Source: Oceanospirillales bacterium LUC14_002_19_P2
GTDB lineage: Bacteria > Pseudomonadota > Gammaproteobacteria > Pseudomonadales > Endozoicomonadaceae
Length of the DNA: 34,373 nucleotides
Direction of reading: 5' to 3'
Assembly: GCA_002084115.1 (NCBI GenBank)
Contig: MUIA01000158.1
Coordinates: 1 to 34,373, forward strand
Position 1 is the stretch's first letter. Every line of letters begins with the position of its first letter. Positions 1-7,219 of this stretch are shown one piece after another. The translations under genes and the position numbers were made by a program. A model generated the notes under the pieces. The model searched no databases and had not been told where the DNA came from. It saw nothing but the letters and a program-made list of their open reading frames with translations.

Positions 1-50
1 GTTAATAACGAAATCGCATCAATGAAATTTTGAAAGAGCCTGGAATTCAT
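1..50 (-). CDS. Outward-reading 5' fragment of a possible transposase ORF (left copy)
   Basis: On the minus strand an ATG at 50-48 starts an open frame of 16 codons, MNSRLFQNFIDAISLL, which leaves the window without a stop. The identical frame is read outward at the right end. A start codon just inside a repeat that bears a hairpin, with the frame pointing away from the unique sequence, is the layout expected for the first gene of an insertion sequence. Sixteen residues are too few to assign a family, so transposase is an inference only. Confidence 0.35.
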   Translation of the reverse strand, partial: MNSRLFQNFIDAISLL

Positions 51-120
51 AACAGTCATCCCCTGATAGCCGGATGGTTCAGGGAGTATAGGTCAACCAA
101 CCATCAGGGGTAACTTAGCC
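1..120. repeat. Terminal inverted repeat, left copy (probable end of a mobile element)
   Basis: Bases 1-120 are the exact reverse complement of 34254-34373, and identity stops abruptly at base 121. The copy contains an interrupted hairpin (CCCCTGAT at 60-67 pairing with ATCAGGGG at 103-110) and a start codon read on the minus strand at 50-48 that opens a frame running off the window. A multicopy element causing the assembly to stop here would explain this. The inner border of the element would lie at about base 120. An assembly artefact at the contig end is the alternative. Confidence 0.85.
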
Positions 121-1299
121 TGTGGTCTGCGTGACGGACCGGCTGCCATTGCGTTCCTGCACCAATATAAACAGAAGACCTAAGGTGGGGATCAGTGCTG
201 CAGCGTAAGGAATAAATGCTGCTCCCAGTGTGCTGTCGACCACTGCACCACCAATAATGGCTCCCAGTGCATTGGCCAGGTTGAAGGCAGAAATATTGGC
301 CGTTGCGGCCAGTTCTGGCGCTGCTTGACCGTATTTCATGACACGCATTTGCATCGGTGGCACGTTGGCGAACGAAACAACCCCAAATACAAAGGCAGCG
401 ATGGGGAATGCCCAATGGATCGGCGATACAACGCCCAGTACCAGAAGTGACAGGATCATTGCAGCAGGCCAGCCTTTCAGTGCTTGACTGAGATTCGTGT
501 CCGCAGATTTCCCTCCCAGGCTGTTACCCAGAACGAGGCCGAAACCTATCAGAACCAGCAGCCATGTCAAAGATGAACGCTCATACCCGGCGACCTGTTC
601 TGCGACAGGCGGCACATAGCCGTAGAATGTCATGAATCCAACCCAACCTAATACGGTGATGGCAAGGCTTGCCAGCAGATTTCTGTCTCTGAACAGAGAC
701 AGTTGGCCACGTATATCGGCGTGAATCTTAGGTTGTGGCTGTCGTGGAATTGCAACCCAGATCGCGAATGTTGCCAGTACGCCAAGCATTGCAACAATGA
801 TGAATGTGGTATTCCAGCCAAACTGATGGCCGATAAAGGCGCCTGCAGGCACACCGAGAACATTGGCCAATGTCAGGCCAGCAAACATCTGGCCGACCGC
901 ACGCCCCGCCAGTGAGTCATCCACGAGGCGCGTGGCGACAACGGCGCCGATACCGTAAAAAGGCCCCTGGGTTAAACCCGACAAAATACGACTGACCATG
1001 AGCATGGCATAGTTGGAGCTGAACGCTGCAAGCAGGTTGCCGGCAATAAATAGCCCCATTAATCCGAGCAGGACATTGCGTTTTTCAAAACGTGCAAGCC
1101 ATAGTGATACAATGGGACCACCGATAACAATGGCCATCGCGTAGGCTGTGATCAGGTTACCAGCCTGGCCTGCAGTGATTGAGAGGCTATCTGCGACATC
1201 GGTTAAAATGCCGGCAATAACAAATTCTGCTGTGCCAATTGCAAAGGCGGATAGGGTCAATATCCAGACCTGTAGCGGCATCTGTTGAGAACGAGACAT
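115..1299 (-). CDS. MFS transporter, DHA1 family (AraJ/YdhP-like drug or sugar efflux)
   Basis: This 394-residue protein has the length and hydrophobicity of a 12-helix major facilitator permease and would export small molecules in exchange for protons at the inner membrane. Visible family signatures are the N-terminal GTAEFVIAGIL segment, the cytoplasmic loop after helix 2 (GGPIVSLWLARFEKRN), the GIGAVVATRLV segment and the motif-C-like LANVLGVPAGAFIG in helix 5. The ATG is preceded at suitable spacing by an AGG ribosome site. It diverges from a LysR regulator, which commonly controls such an exporter. The last two codons, GGC TAA, lie wholly inside the terminal repeat, so the native C-terminus may differ slightly, although the length is normal for the family. 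The substrate cannot be told from sequence. Confidence 0.88.
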   Translation of the reverse strand: MSRSQQMPLQVWILTLSAFAIGTAEFVIAGILTDVADSLSITAGQAGNLITAYAMAIVIGGPIVSLWLARFEKRNVLLGLMGLFIAGNLLAAFSSNYAMLMVSRILSGLTQGPFYGIGAVVATRLVDDSLAGRAVGQMFAGLTLANVLGVPAGAFIGHQFGWNTTFIIVAMLGVLATFAIWVAIPRQPQPKIHADIRGQLSLFRDRNLLASLAITVLGWVGFMTFYGYVPPVAEQVAGYERSSLTWLLVLIGFGLVLGNSLGGKSADTNLSQALKGWPAAMILSLLVLGVVSPIHWAFPIAAFVFGVVSFANVPPMQMRVMKYGQAAPELAATANISAFNLANALGAIIGGAVVDSTLGAAFIPYAAALIPTLGLLFILVQERNGSRSVTQTTG

Positions 1300-1434
1300 A
1301 AAGTACCTATGCGTAAAAAATAATGGTTACAGTGGGTCTACGCCCCCAGAGAGTGATAGAGGTAGTATGATATTTTACTATTGATTTTATAATCGGGCGT
1401 ATTGTGAAATAACACTTCAGTAATAGTGAATAAT
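1300..1434. promoter_or_regulatory. Divergent MFS / LysR promoter region
   Basis: This is 135 bp of AT-rich sequence between divergently read genes. A TATAAT hexamer at 1388-1393 could serve as the -10 element for the regulator, but no convincing -35 element stands 17 bp upstream. LysR-type proteins usually bind T-N11-A sites in such a region. Several weak matches exist because the DNA is AT-rich, so no single operator is assigned. Confidence 0.35.
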
Positions 1435-2346
1435 ATGGCGCAGATTGATGATATGGCCTTATTCGTACAGGTGGTTCAGTCTGGTGGACTTGCTGCGGCT
1501 GGACGGAAGCTGGGGTTGTCACCTGCCAGCATGACGGCACGGGTCAACAAACTGGAGCAGCGCTATCAGACCCGGCTACTGAGCCGAAATACACGTAGCA
1601 TTGCCCTGACCGAAGAAGGTAAACGGTGTTATCAGGGCTGTTTGCGTATTCTGGAAGAAGTGTCAGCCATTGAAGCAAGTCTTAAGGGGGAAGAAAGTCA
1701 GCTCGCTGGCTCGCTGCGTATTACCGCGGCATCCGATTTTGGTCGACATTATGTAGCGCCGGCATTGGCGGAATTTGTGAGGCGTCATCCTGCCGTAAAT
1801 CCCTGCTTGTATTTGACGGACGGCTTGTCCAAGCTGGTTGAAGATGGGCTGGATCTTGCTATTCGATTTGGCAATCTGCCGGATAGTAACCTGATTGCAA
1901 AGCCTTTAATGGAAAATCGACGTGTATTGTGCGCTGCCCCTGAATATATCGCCCAATGTGGCTTACCGGAGAAACCGGACGATTTATTGAAACACCGTTG
2001 TCTGGTGATGGAACGGATGGGGCAGCCACTGAATGAATGGTATTTTCATGATGAAACGGATTTCTCCCTTAAGGTTCAACCTGCGATGGTGTGTTCCGAC
2101 GGTGAAATGATTCGGCAGTGGGCGCTGGAGGGTTGTGGGATTGCGTTGAAATCCTATATCGACGTCATGCGTGACATCAAAATGGGGAAGCTCATCCCGG
2201 TACTGGAGGGAAAAGTCAGAGGCTTCAGTCCTAATGATACTGACACTATTGGCCTGCAAATAATCTACCTCAGTCGTAAGTATCAACCCCGGCAGGTAAA
2301 AGCATTTATTGAATATCTGGAAGAGTGGCTCAAAAAAGCATTATAG
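1435..2346 (+). CDS. LysR-family transcriptional regulator
   Basis: The 303-residue protein has the standard LysR layout. An N-terminal winged helix-turn-helix occupies about residues 1-60, with the recognition region GLAAAGRKLGLSPASMTARVNKLE followed by the wing containing LLSRNTRSIALTEEG. A linker helix and a two-lobed effector-binding domain fill residues about 85-300. The ATG at 1435 was chosen because it gives the usual short lead-in (MAQIDDMALF); a GTG three codons upstream is also open. It is divergent from the MFS exporter gene and is probably its activator or repressor, responding to a substrate of the pump. Its closest relatives would be the LysR proteins that sit beside drug or aromatic-compound exporters. 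Confidence 0.93.
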   Translation: MAQIDDMALFVQVVQSGGLAAAGRKLGLSPASMTARVNKLEQRYQTRLLSRNTRSIALTEEGKRCYQGCLRILEEVSAIEASLKGEESQLAGSLRITAASDFGRHYVAPALAEFVRRHPAVNPCLYLTDGLSKLVEDGLDLAIRFGNLPDSNLIAKPLMENRRVLCAAPEYIAQCGLPEKPDDLLKHRCLVMERMGQPLNEWYFHDETDFSLKVQPAMVCSDGEMIRQWALEGCGIALKSYIDVMRDIKMGKLIPVLEGKVRGFSPNDTDTIGLQIIYLSRKYQPRQVKAFIEYLEEWLKKAL

Positions 2347-2440
2347 GATTAGCGACTGATACTGACTCCGTACTATATAAAACAACTGCCTTTAACGATG
2401 TTTTCTTAAAGCTGTGTTCTTATTGTCTGGAGATTATGCC

Positions 2441-4141
2441 ATGCAGTTCCAGAACGAGTGGTTGGCGTTACCCTTGCCGGCCTATCGGGCCAGACTGAAT
2501 CAGTGGGTTCGCGCTTTGGCCAGCTGGCGCTACCGTAAGGAAACTCGCATCCAGTATTTTCAGCAGGCGCTGGATATGGTTTACACCTTTTGTGAAAAAA
2601 AATACAACAGTACCAATCCCTCGTTGCTTCTGGGTACACCGGAATATGCCGCCATAGCAGCCATCGGTTCCCGACATTTTCGTGAGAACATGGCGATCTA
2701 CCAGCCCACGGATGTTATGCCTCAGCGCATCGAACGGCTGTTGATGAATGGAAGAACGGAAGCTGCGTTACGCAATAAACTGGACCTGCTCAAATACTGG
2801 AAGCATGGCGGCAACGAGAAGTTTGATCTCTACTCGCCCCTGGTCAGAGCACGAATGACATTGTTGCAGGCCTCGGCCCAACAGGTGGCAAATGATTATT
2901 TTAATCGCGTGACGCGCCCCGTCTGGTACCACACCGTCAAGCTGGATACGAATTTTTCCCGAACAGCGCCAACCCGTGATGAGCAGACCGCCAGTTTCAG
3001 TGCTGGTCTGGAGGCCCATATCCAGAAAACCGTTGAATATGAGTACCAGATTAATTTGAAAGGTGTCTTGACCGGTGAAGCCAAGGCACGACTCCAGGCG
3101 CTGGCGGGCGTCAAACTGGGCGCTAAGGGAAGTATTGGCAATACCGGCTTCAATCCTATGGAACTGACTAAAAAGGAGTTCTATACGGGCAAGGCAAAGG
3201 AAGCCGCGAAATCCATTGTTAAGGGGGAAAACGTAGGAGAGAGCATTAAGTCTGCGATTGGCAAGGCGGAGGACTATAAACCGGCGCTGGGCGCAGAATT
3301 GTCGGCTGAAGCGGAAGTCAAAGTCGGATTGATGGTGTCAGGTTCAGTTGCACTGGCCTACAAGGATATTGTTGAAAGTAATCTCGAGTTTGAGGGGCTG
3401 GCGGGAGCCGTGGCCTCTGGCAGTGCCAAGCTGACTGCAAACCTGGACGGCGTCAATGTGGATTTGAACGCCAGTGCCTTTGTCGGTCTCAAGGGCAGCT
3501 TTACCCAGGAAGTGAAAATCAAGCACAAGGGAGTCAGCGTTGCCAGTTGTTCGTTCACGGGAGAAGGGCGGTTAGGTGTCGGTGCCAGTGCCAATGTGTG
3601 TGTTGCGTTCAGTCGTTATGAAGGTTTCAAATTCCAGTCTGCGGCATCGGCTACGGTAGCTGTGGGTGGCGGTGTCGATTTCAGTATGGGATTAAACCCG
3701 GTCGGACTGCACCTGGTGTGTTATGAGAACATCTACCGCCATGTCATTGTACAGCTGGCATCCGCACACCCGGGATTACTGGCGGAAGCGGATCGCCGTC
3801 ATGAGTATATTGCCTCCTGGGCCAATTACGGCTCCATCAAGGGTCAAATCGCCGCACTGCTCGGCCAGGTGGAGGTAGACCGCGAAACGCTGCAGCGGGC
3901 CGCCCTCAGGCAGCCAGGCGTCCAGTATGGCAAGTATGACTTCAGCAAGGTGGAAGACTTGCATATTGCCGGTCGGAGCCAGTTCAGTCTTGATAAACCG
4001 ACACTGTCAGAAGAAGAGAAAATCAAACTGTCTGAGCAGGCGCTGGAAGCGACAAAAATGCGGGAAGCGGATCAAAATACTCGCCAGCATCCAGCATTTG
4101 CTCAGCGCTCTGGCGTGTTTGTGATGACGACGCCGCTCTAG
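2441..4141 (+). CDS. Unknown protein in the T6SS payload cluster; candidate effector
   Basis: I do not recognise this 566-residue family. The first ~180 residues look alpha-helical and charged. Residues about 195-430 are a long Ala/Gly/Val/Ser-rich stretch of alternating hydrophobic and polar residues (for example SAEAEVKVGLMVSGSVALAY and SAFVGLKGSF) that suggests repeated amphipathic beta strands. The last ~130 residues are again helical and charged. There is no signal peptide, no clear transmembrane helix and no recognisable nuclease, lipase or amidase motif. The ATG at 2441 has a GGAG ribosome site 8 bp upstream, which is why it is preferred to the GTG at 2414. It converges tail to tail with PAAR, the stop codons being 1 bp apart, so a role as secreted cargo, perhaps membrane-active, is inferred from context. 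A structural or accessory T6SS protein is an alternative. No obvious immunity gene lies beside it. Confidence 0.6.
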   Translation: MQFQNEWLALPLPAYRARLNQWVRALASWRYRKETRIQYFQQALDMVYTFCEKKYNSTNPSLLLGTPEYAAIAAIGSRHFRENMAIYQPTDVMPQRIERLLMNGRTEAALRNKLDLLKYWKHGGNEKFDLYSPLVRARMTLLQASAQQVANDYFNRVTRPVWYHTVKLDTNFSRTAPTRDEQTASFSAGLEAHIQKTVEYEYQINLKGVLTGEAKARLQALAGVKLGAKGSIGNTGFNPMELTKKEFYTGKAKEAAKSIVKGENVGESIKSAIGKAEDYKPALGAELSAEAEVKVGLMVSGSVALAYKDIVESNLEFEGLAGAVASGSAKLTANLDGVNVDLNASAFVGLKGSFTQEVKIKHKGVSVASCSFTGEGRLGVGASANVCVAFSRYEGFKFQSAASATVAVGGGVDFSMGLNPVGLHLVCYENIYRHVIVQLASAHPGLLAEADRRHEYIASWANYGSIKGQIAALLGQVEVDRETLQRAALRQPGVQYGKYDFSKVEDLHIAGRSQFSLDKPTLSEEEKIKLSEQALEATKMREADQNTRQHPAFAQRSGVFVMTTPL

Positions 4142-4142
4142 C

Positions 4143-4439
4143 TTAACCGCCGATTAGCACCGTCGGAAAACCCATGACAATGGTGCCACCGTGAGCCGTG
4201 GGATCCCCCATGCGTGCGGCGGGCTTGTTATTAATCAGTACGGTACAGCTGCCCATGATCACCGAATCCGGTGGGCCCACACAGACGCACAGTTGGCCCA
4301 CTGTTGCTGCTGGTAGGTTCCCAATCAATACGGTACTGGGCATCGGGAGCAAGGGGCCGCCGACATGGGGGATCGGGGGGACGGCGGGGGTCTGCATTGG
4401 GCAGACATGCATGTCACTGGTTCGGGCAGCGGGTCTCAT
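4143..4439 (-). CDS. PAAR-domain spike-tip protein
   Basis: This 98-residue protein is essentially one PAAR domain. It contains the repeated Pro-Ala-Ala signatures PAARTSD near the N-terminus, PAATVGQ in the middle and PAARMGD towards the end, the His and Cys residues that bind zinc in this family, and the closing GFPTVLIGG. PAAR proteins form a sharp cone on the VgrG trimer and carry or link effectors. It is a minimal PAAR without a C-terminal toxin extension. Its ATG overlaps the stop of the upstream 195-aa gene in an ATGA arrangement, so the two are translationally coupled, and the operon begins with vgrG. Confidence 0.93.
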   Translation of the reverse strand: MRPAARTSDMHVCPMQTPAVPPIPHVGGPLLPMPSTVLIGNLPAATVGQLCVCVGPPDSVIMGSCTVLINNKPAARMGDPTAHGGTIVMGFPTVLIGG

Positions 4440-5023
4440 ACGGTACTTTCCTCATCAGTTAGACGGCCATTGCCGCCGGAGGCGATATTCAAGCCAATAC
4501 GGACAAAGTCTGGATAGCGGTGTTCTGCCTCAGCGCCATCGGGCAATACCGCACAGAGGTTAATGGCCCCGGCAACGGCATGGGCGTAAAGGTTGGGTGG
4601 CGGCTGTACGGCAGGCTGTCCTTTTTCGATGAGGCTGCCGCCGCTCCAGAATGCTGCCTGGGAGACCCATCCGGGGGCTGTTTCCAGGCCTGCCGCTTGT
4701 GCCATGGCTTCCGCATGACGCCGGTTAGTTTCATCGGGAACTGACACCCAGGCGCAGGCAGCCTGTATTGCCCGTATTTCCGCTTCATTCCAGTCTGAAC
4801 GATTATCGGTACAACAGCAGGCCCACCAGATAGCTTCCCTTACCGGCAATGCGTGAGCCAGGAAAATGATGAGATCTGGGTAATGACCCGCATTATTCAG
4901 TGCTTCGATAAAGGTTGCAGGCGATTGTCCATCCTCACGACAAGCAAGGGTGCTATCTGAGGGTTGGTAAAGTGCGAGAATGTCATCCGCCAGCGCGTGG
5001 GGTATTTTCATGTAGGCTGTCAT
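4436..5023 (-). CDS. Conserved T6SS-associated protein of unknown function between vgrG and PAAR
   Basis: This 195-residue soluble protein has no signal peptide. It has a central motif REAIWWACCC followed by an Ala-rich helical stretch (IRAIQAACAW, then RRHAEAMAQAAGL) and a C-terminal part with WVSQAAFWSGGSL and LYAHAVAGAINL. The EAxWWAC pattern recalls a T6SS-associated family of unknown function, possibly DUF6931, but that name is from memory and is not certain. The gene starts 2 bp after the vgrG stop and its own stop overlaps the PAAR start. A location between spike and tip genes is typical of adaptor or chaperone proteins that load cargo, so an adaptor role is the leading inference. An immunity role is less likely given the gene order. 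Confidence 0.7.
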   Translation of the reverse strand: MTAYMKIPHALADDILALYQPSDSTLACREDGQSPATFIEALNNAGHYPDLIIFLAHALPVREAIWWACCCTDNRSDWNEAEIRAIQAACAWVSVPDETNRRHAEAMAQAAGLETAPGWVSQAAFWSGGSLIEKGQPAVQPPPNLYAHAVAGAINLCAVLPDGAEAEHRYPDFVRIGLNIASGGNGRLTDEESTV

Positions 5024-5025
5024 AG

Positions 5026-7056
5026 TCAGTTGATCTTGGTGATGGCTCCCTGTACCTGCACCATGGCTCCGGCACTGACTTTGGTCATGGCGTCACCGTT
5101 GACGTTGACGATAGGACCTTTCAGATCGGCTTTTGCCTGTCCCTGAACGGTGGTTGTCGCACCTTTCAGGATGGCAGTGGCTGATGCCTTGATCTCAATA
5201 GAGGGGGCTGACAGCGAGATGCTGGATGGAGAAACGACAATCTTGCTGGCACCGACTTTCAGTTCAATGGACGATTTTCCGGTGACGGTCACGGTATTGC
5301 CATCAATCGTTATGGCGGACGGGGCTTCCAGGGCCATATCCACGCCAGCTTTACCATGAATCGTCTGGTCGCTGGAAAGCGTCATCGAGTCGGTACTGTT
5401 GAAGTGTGCTGTCCTTTTTGCGTCAACCTTTAATGCATCTTCTGTCTTGCATGTCATCCCTTCCCGTGACAACCAGTCCGCGGTTTTTTCGACCGAGGTT
5501 GTTTGCTTACCTTTGATTGTCTGGTTCCAATCATTCTTGATCAGGCTGTTCCAGTCCCTTTCGGCCTGTACCCAGAGTTCTTCCTTGCCGGTGTGATCGT
5601 TAAAGCGCAGTTCATTGCAGTTGCTGGTATTACCGTTCGGTGTCGAATGGGTGCGAATGCCAAACTGCGTTGTCACCGGATAAGGGGGTACATGCCTCCC
5701 ATTGTAGACGGAGGCCAATACCACGGGGCGGTCTGGGTCGCCATCCAGAAAACTGACGAGCACTTCATCCCCAACGCGGGGAATAAACTGCGCGCCAAAT
5801 TCATTGCCTGCAAGCGACTGGGCAACCCGTAGCCAGCAGCTGCTGGTATCGTCATTTTTACCGGTTCTATCCCAATGGAAAAGCACCTTGATGCGGCCCT
5901 GCTTATCGTGATGAATACGAGTGTTAGCAGGCCCGGTGACAGTTGCGCTTTGCAGACCCTGAATATTGGGCTTCGATTGGGAGGCGCAGTGGTACGGTAT
6001 ATTGAAGGGAATGCAGGTGAAACGGCATTGGTATTCCTGTTCCCGCAGTGCTTCGGTGGCGCGTAAACGATGTTCAATGCTGACAATGAGGTATTCATCA
6101 TTCATGCGTCCTTCCTGGTGGTCAGTCAGCTTGAAGCGTTGGCCAACGGCCAGAGACGTGACATGCGAGGCGCCATGGTAATAATGGAACTGGCCATCTA
6201 GCCTTTCTGTGAGCTGGCGGCCTGTCGATCGCATCAGGGAACGCTCGATGCGATACGCTGGATAGTGATACTGCTCTAGCTGTGACCGCATGCCCTTGCC
6301 ACGGCAGAGGCGGGTGTCATGTTGGCCGCCATCAATGGGTTGCGCAAGGGTTTCGTTGTAGTCCCTGAGGTATACCCGTGTGCTGTTAATTTGATTGACT
6401 TCGCGCCATTCGGTAATCGCGAACTGTCTTTGTCCGCTTTCCCGGACAAAAGGCAGTGCATAGCCTGATGATTTAGGAAAAGCCTGATTGCTGTCACCGA
6501 TCAGCAACATCGCTTTATTACCCTGAACGATCGGATGGAAGTGCCAGCCTTCATCGGCAATCAAACGACGAATGAAGTCAGTGTCCGACTCATTAAATTG
6601 GACGCAATACTCTCGCTGGCGAGCCTGCCCGCTGAGATTGAACCGATAGGCACCACGAAACCCTGCGTCGTCTAATACCTTACTGATAATGGCTCGGCTG
6701 TTACTGTTTTGAAAAACACGGCACTGAATGCGAAAGCGGAGCAGGTCAAGCCAGTGTTCACCGAAGAGCTGGTAAACCCAGGTTTTGCTGTTACTGTGAT
6801 AATCGAGTTCTTCCAGTCCGGCTATCGTGGTGACATAGCGGCACGCCTCTTTACGGTGTTTGCCGGATCCTGGGCGATAGACAATCGTAATGTCCTGCCC
6901 CAACAGGTCAGAATGCAGGCGGGAAGGGCATTCTAGTGTCGCCTCAAGGCGACAGATACCAGAGACTGTGTCGTAGACAGTCAGTGCGGATATGACGACG
7001 TCAATGCCGTCTATCTGTGTAGAGACCGGACGAACATCACTGTAAACACCCGACAT
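5026..7056 (-). CDS. vgrG: T6SS spike protein VgrG (TssI)
   Basis: This is the trimeric spike carried on the Hcp tube. In order it has an N-terminal gp27-like part (SGICRLEATLECPSRL, then REYCVQFNESDTDFIRRLIADEGWHF), a gp5-like OB fold near the middle (HDKQGRIKVLFHWDR, CWLRVAQSLAGNEFGAQFIP, PRVGDEVLVSFLDGDPDRPV) and a C-terminal beta-helix of alternating hydrophobic residues ending at ITKIN. There is no extra effector domain, so it is a structural VgrG whose tip should accept the PAAR protein. The ATG at 7056 has an AGGA/GAG ribosome site and is preferred. An ATG at 7119 and a TTG at 7122 would add 21-22 residues lacking a good ribosome site. It leads the vgrG - 195-aa - PAAR operon and diverges from tssA. 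Confidence 0.95.
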   Translation of the reverse strand: MSGVYSDVRPVSTQIDGIDVVISALTVYDTVSGICRLEATLECPSRLHSDLLGQDITIVYRPGSGKHRKEACRYVTTIAGLEELDYHSNSKTWVYQLFGEHWLDLLRFRIQCRVFQNSNSRAIISKVLDDAGFRGAYRFNLSGQARQREYCVQFNESDTDFIRRLIADEGWHFHPIVQGNKAMLLIGDSNQAFPKSSGYALPFVRESGQRQFAITEWREVNQINSTRVYLRDYNETLAQPIDGGQHDTRLCRGKGMRSQLEQYHYPAYRIERSLMRSTGRQLTERLDGQFHYYHGASHVTSLAVGQRFKLTDHQEGRMNDEYLIVSIEHRLRATEALREQEYQCRFTCIPFNIPYHCASQSKPNIQGLQSATVTGPANTRIHHDKQGRIKVLFHWDRTGKNDDTSSCWLRVAQSLAGNEFGAQFIPRVGDEVLVSFLDGDPDRPVVLASVYNGRHVPPYPVTTQFGIRTHSTPNGNTSNCNELRFNDHTGKEELWVQAERDWNSLIKNDWNQTIKGKQTTSVEKTADWLSREGMTCKTEDALKVDAKRTAHFNSTDSMTLSSDQTIHGKAGVDMALEAPSAITIDGNTVTVTGKSSIELKVGASKIVVSPSSISLSAPSIEIKASATAILKGATTTVQGQAKADLKGPIVNVNGDAMTKVSAGAMVQVQGAITKIN

Positions 7057-7219
7057 AGCCAATCTCGATTCCTGTGATGTCTCAATCAGAGCGTACAATG
7101 GCACACAATAGTCAAGCATCAACTATAGAGCATGGGATAGTAAGGGGTAGAACCTTGCGAGAGATAGTTGTTCATCCAACCTGTCTATCGGCCGTAAAGC
7201 AGCTATAACTCTTAGATCG
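7057..7219. promoter_or_regulatory. Divergent vgrG / tssA promoter region
   Basis: About 160 bp separate the divergent payload and structural operons, so promoters for both must lie here or just inside vgrG. A TATAAC hexamer at 7204-7209, with a poor -35-like CTGTCT 17 bp upstream at 7181-7186, could start transcription close to the tssA start. GATAG at 7153-7157 and CTATC at 7185-7189 form a small separated inverted repeat. I found no sigma-54 (GG-N10-GC) promoter. Confidence 0.35.

Noticed and set aside
7057..7219. Sigma-54 promoter for the T6SS operon
   Set aside because: A GGCAC stretch at 7100-7104 has no GC at the needed 10-bp spacing.
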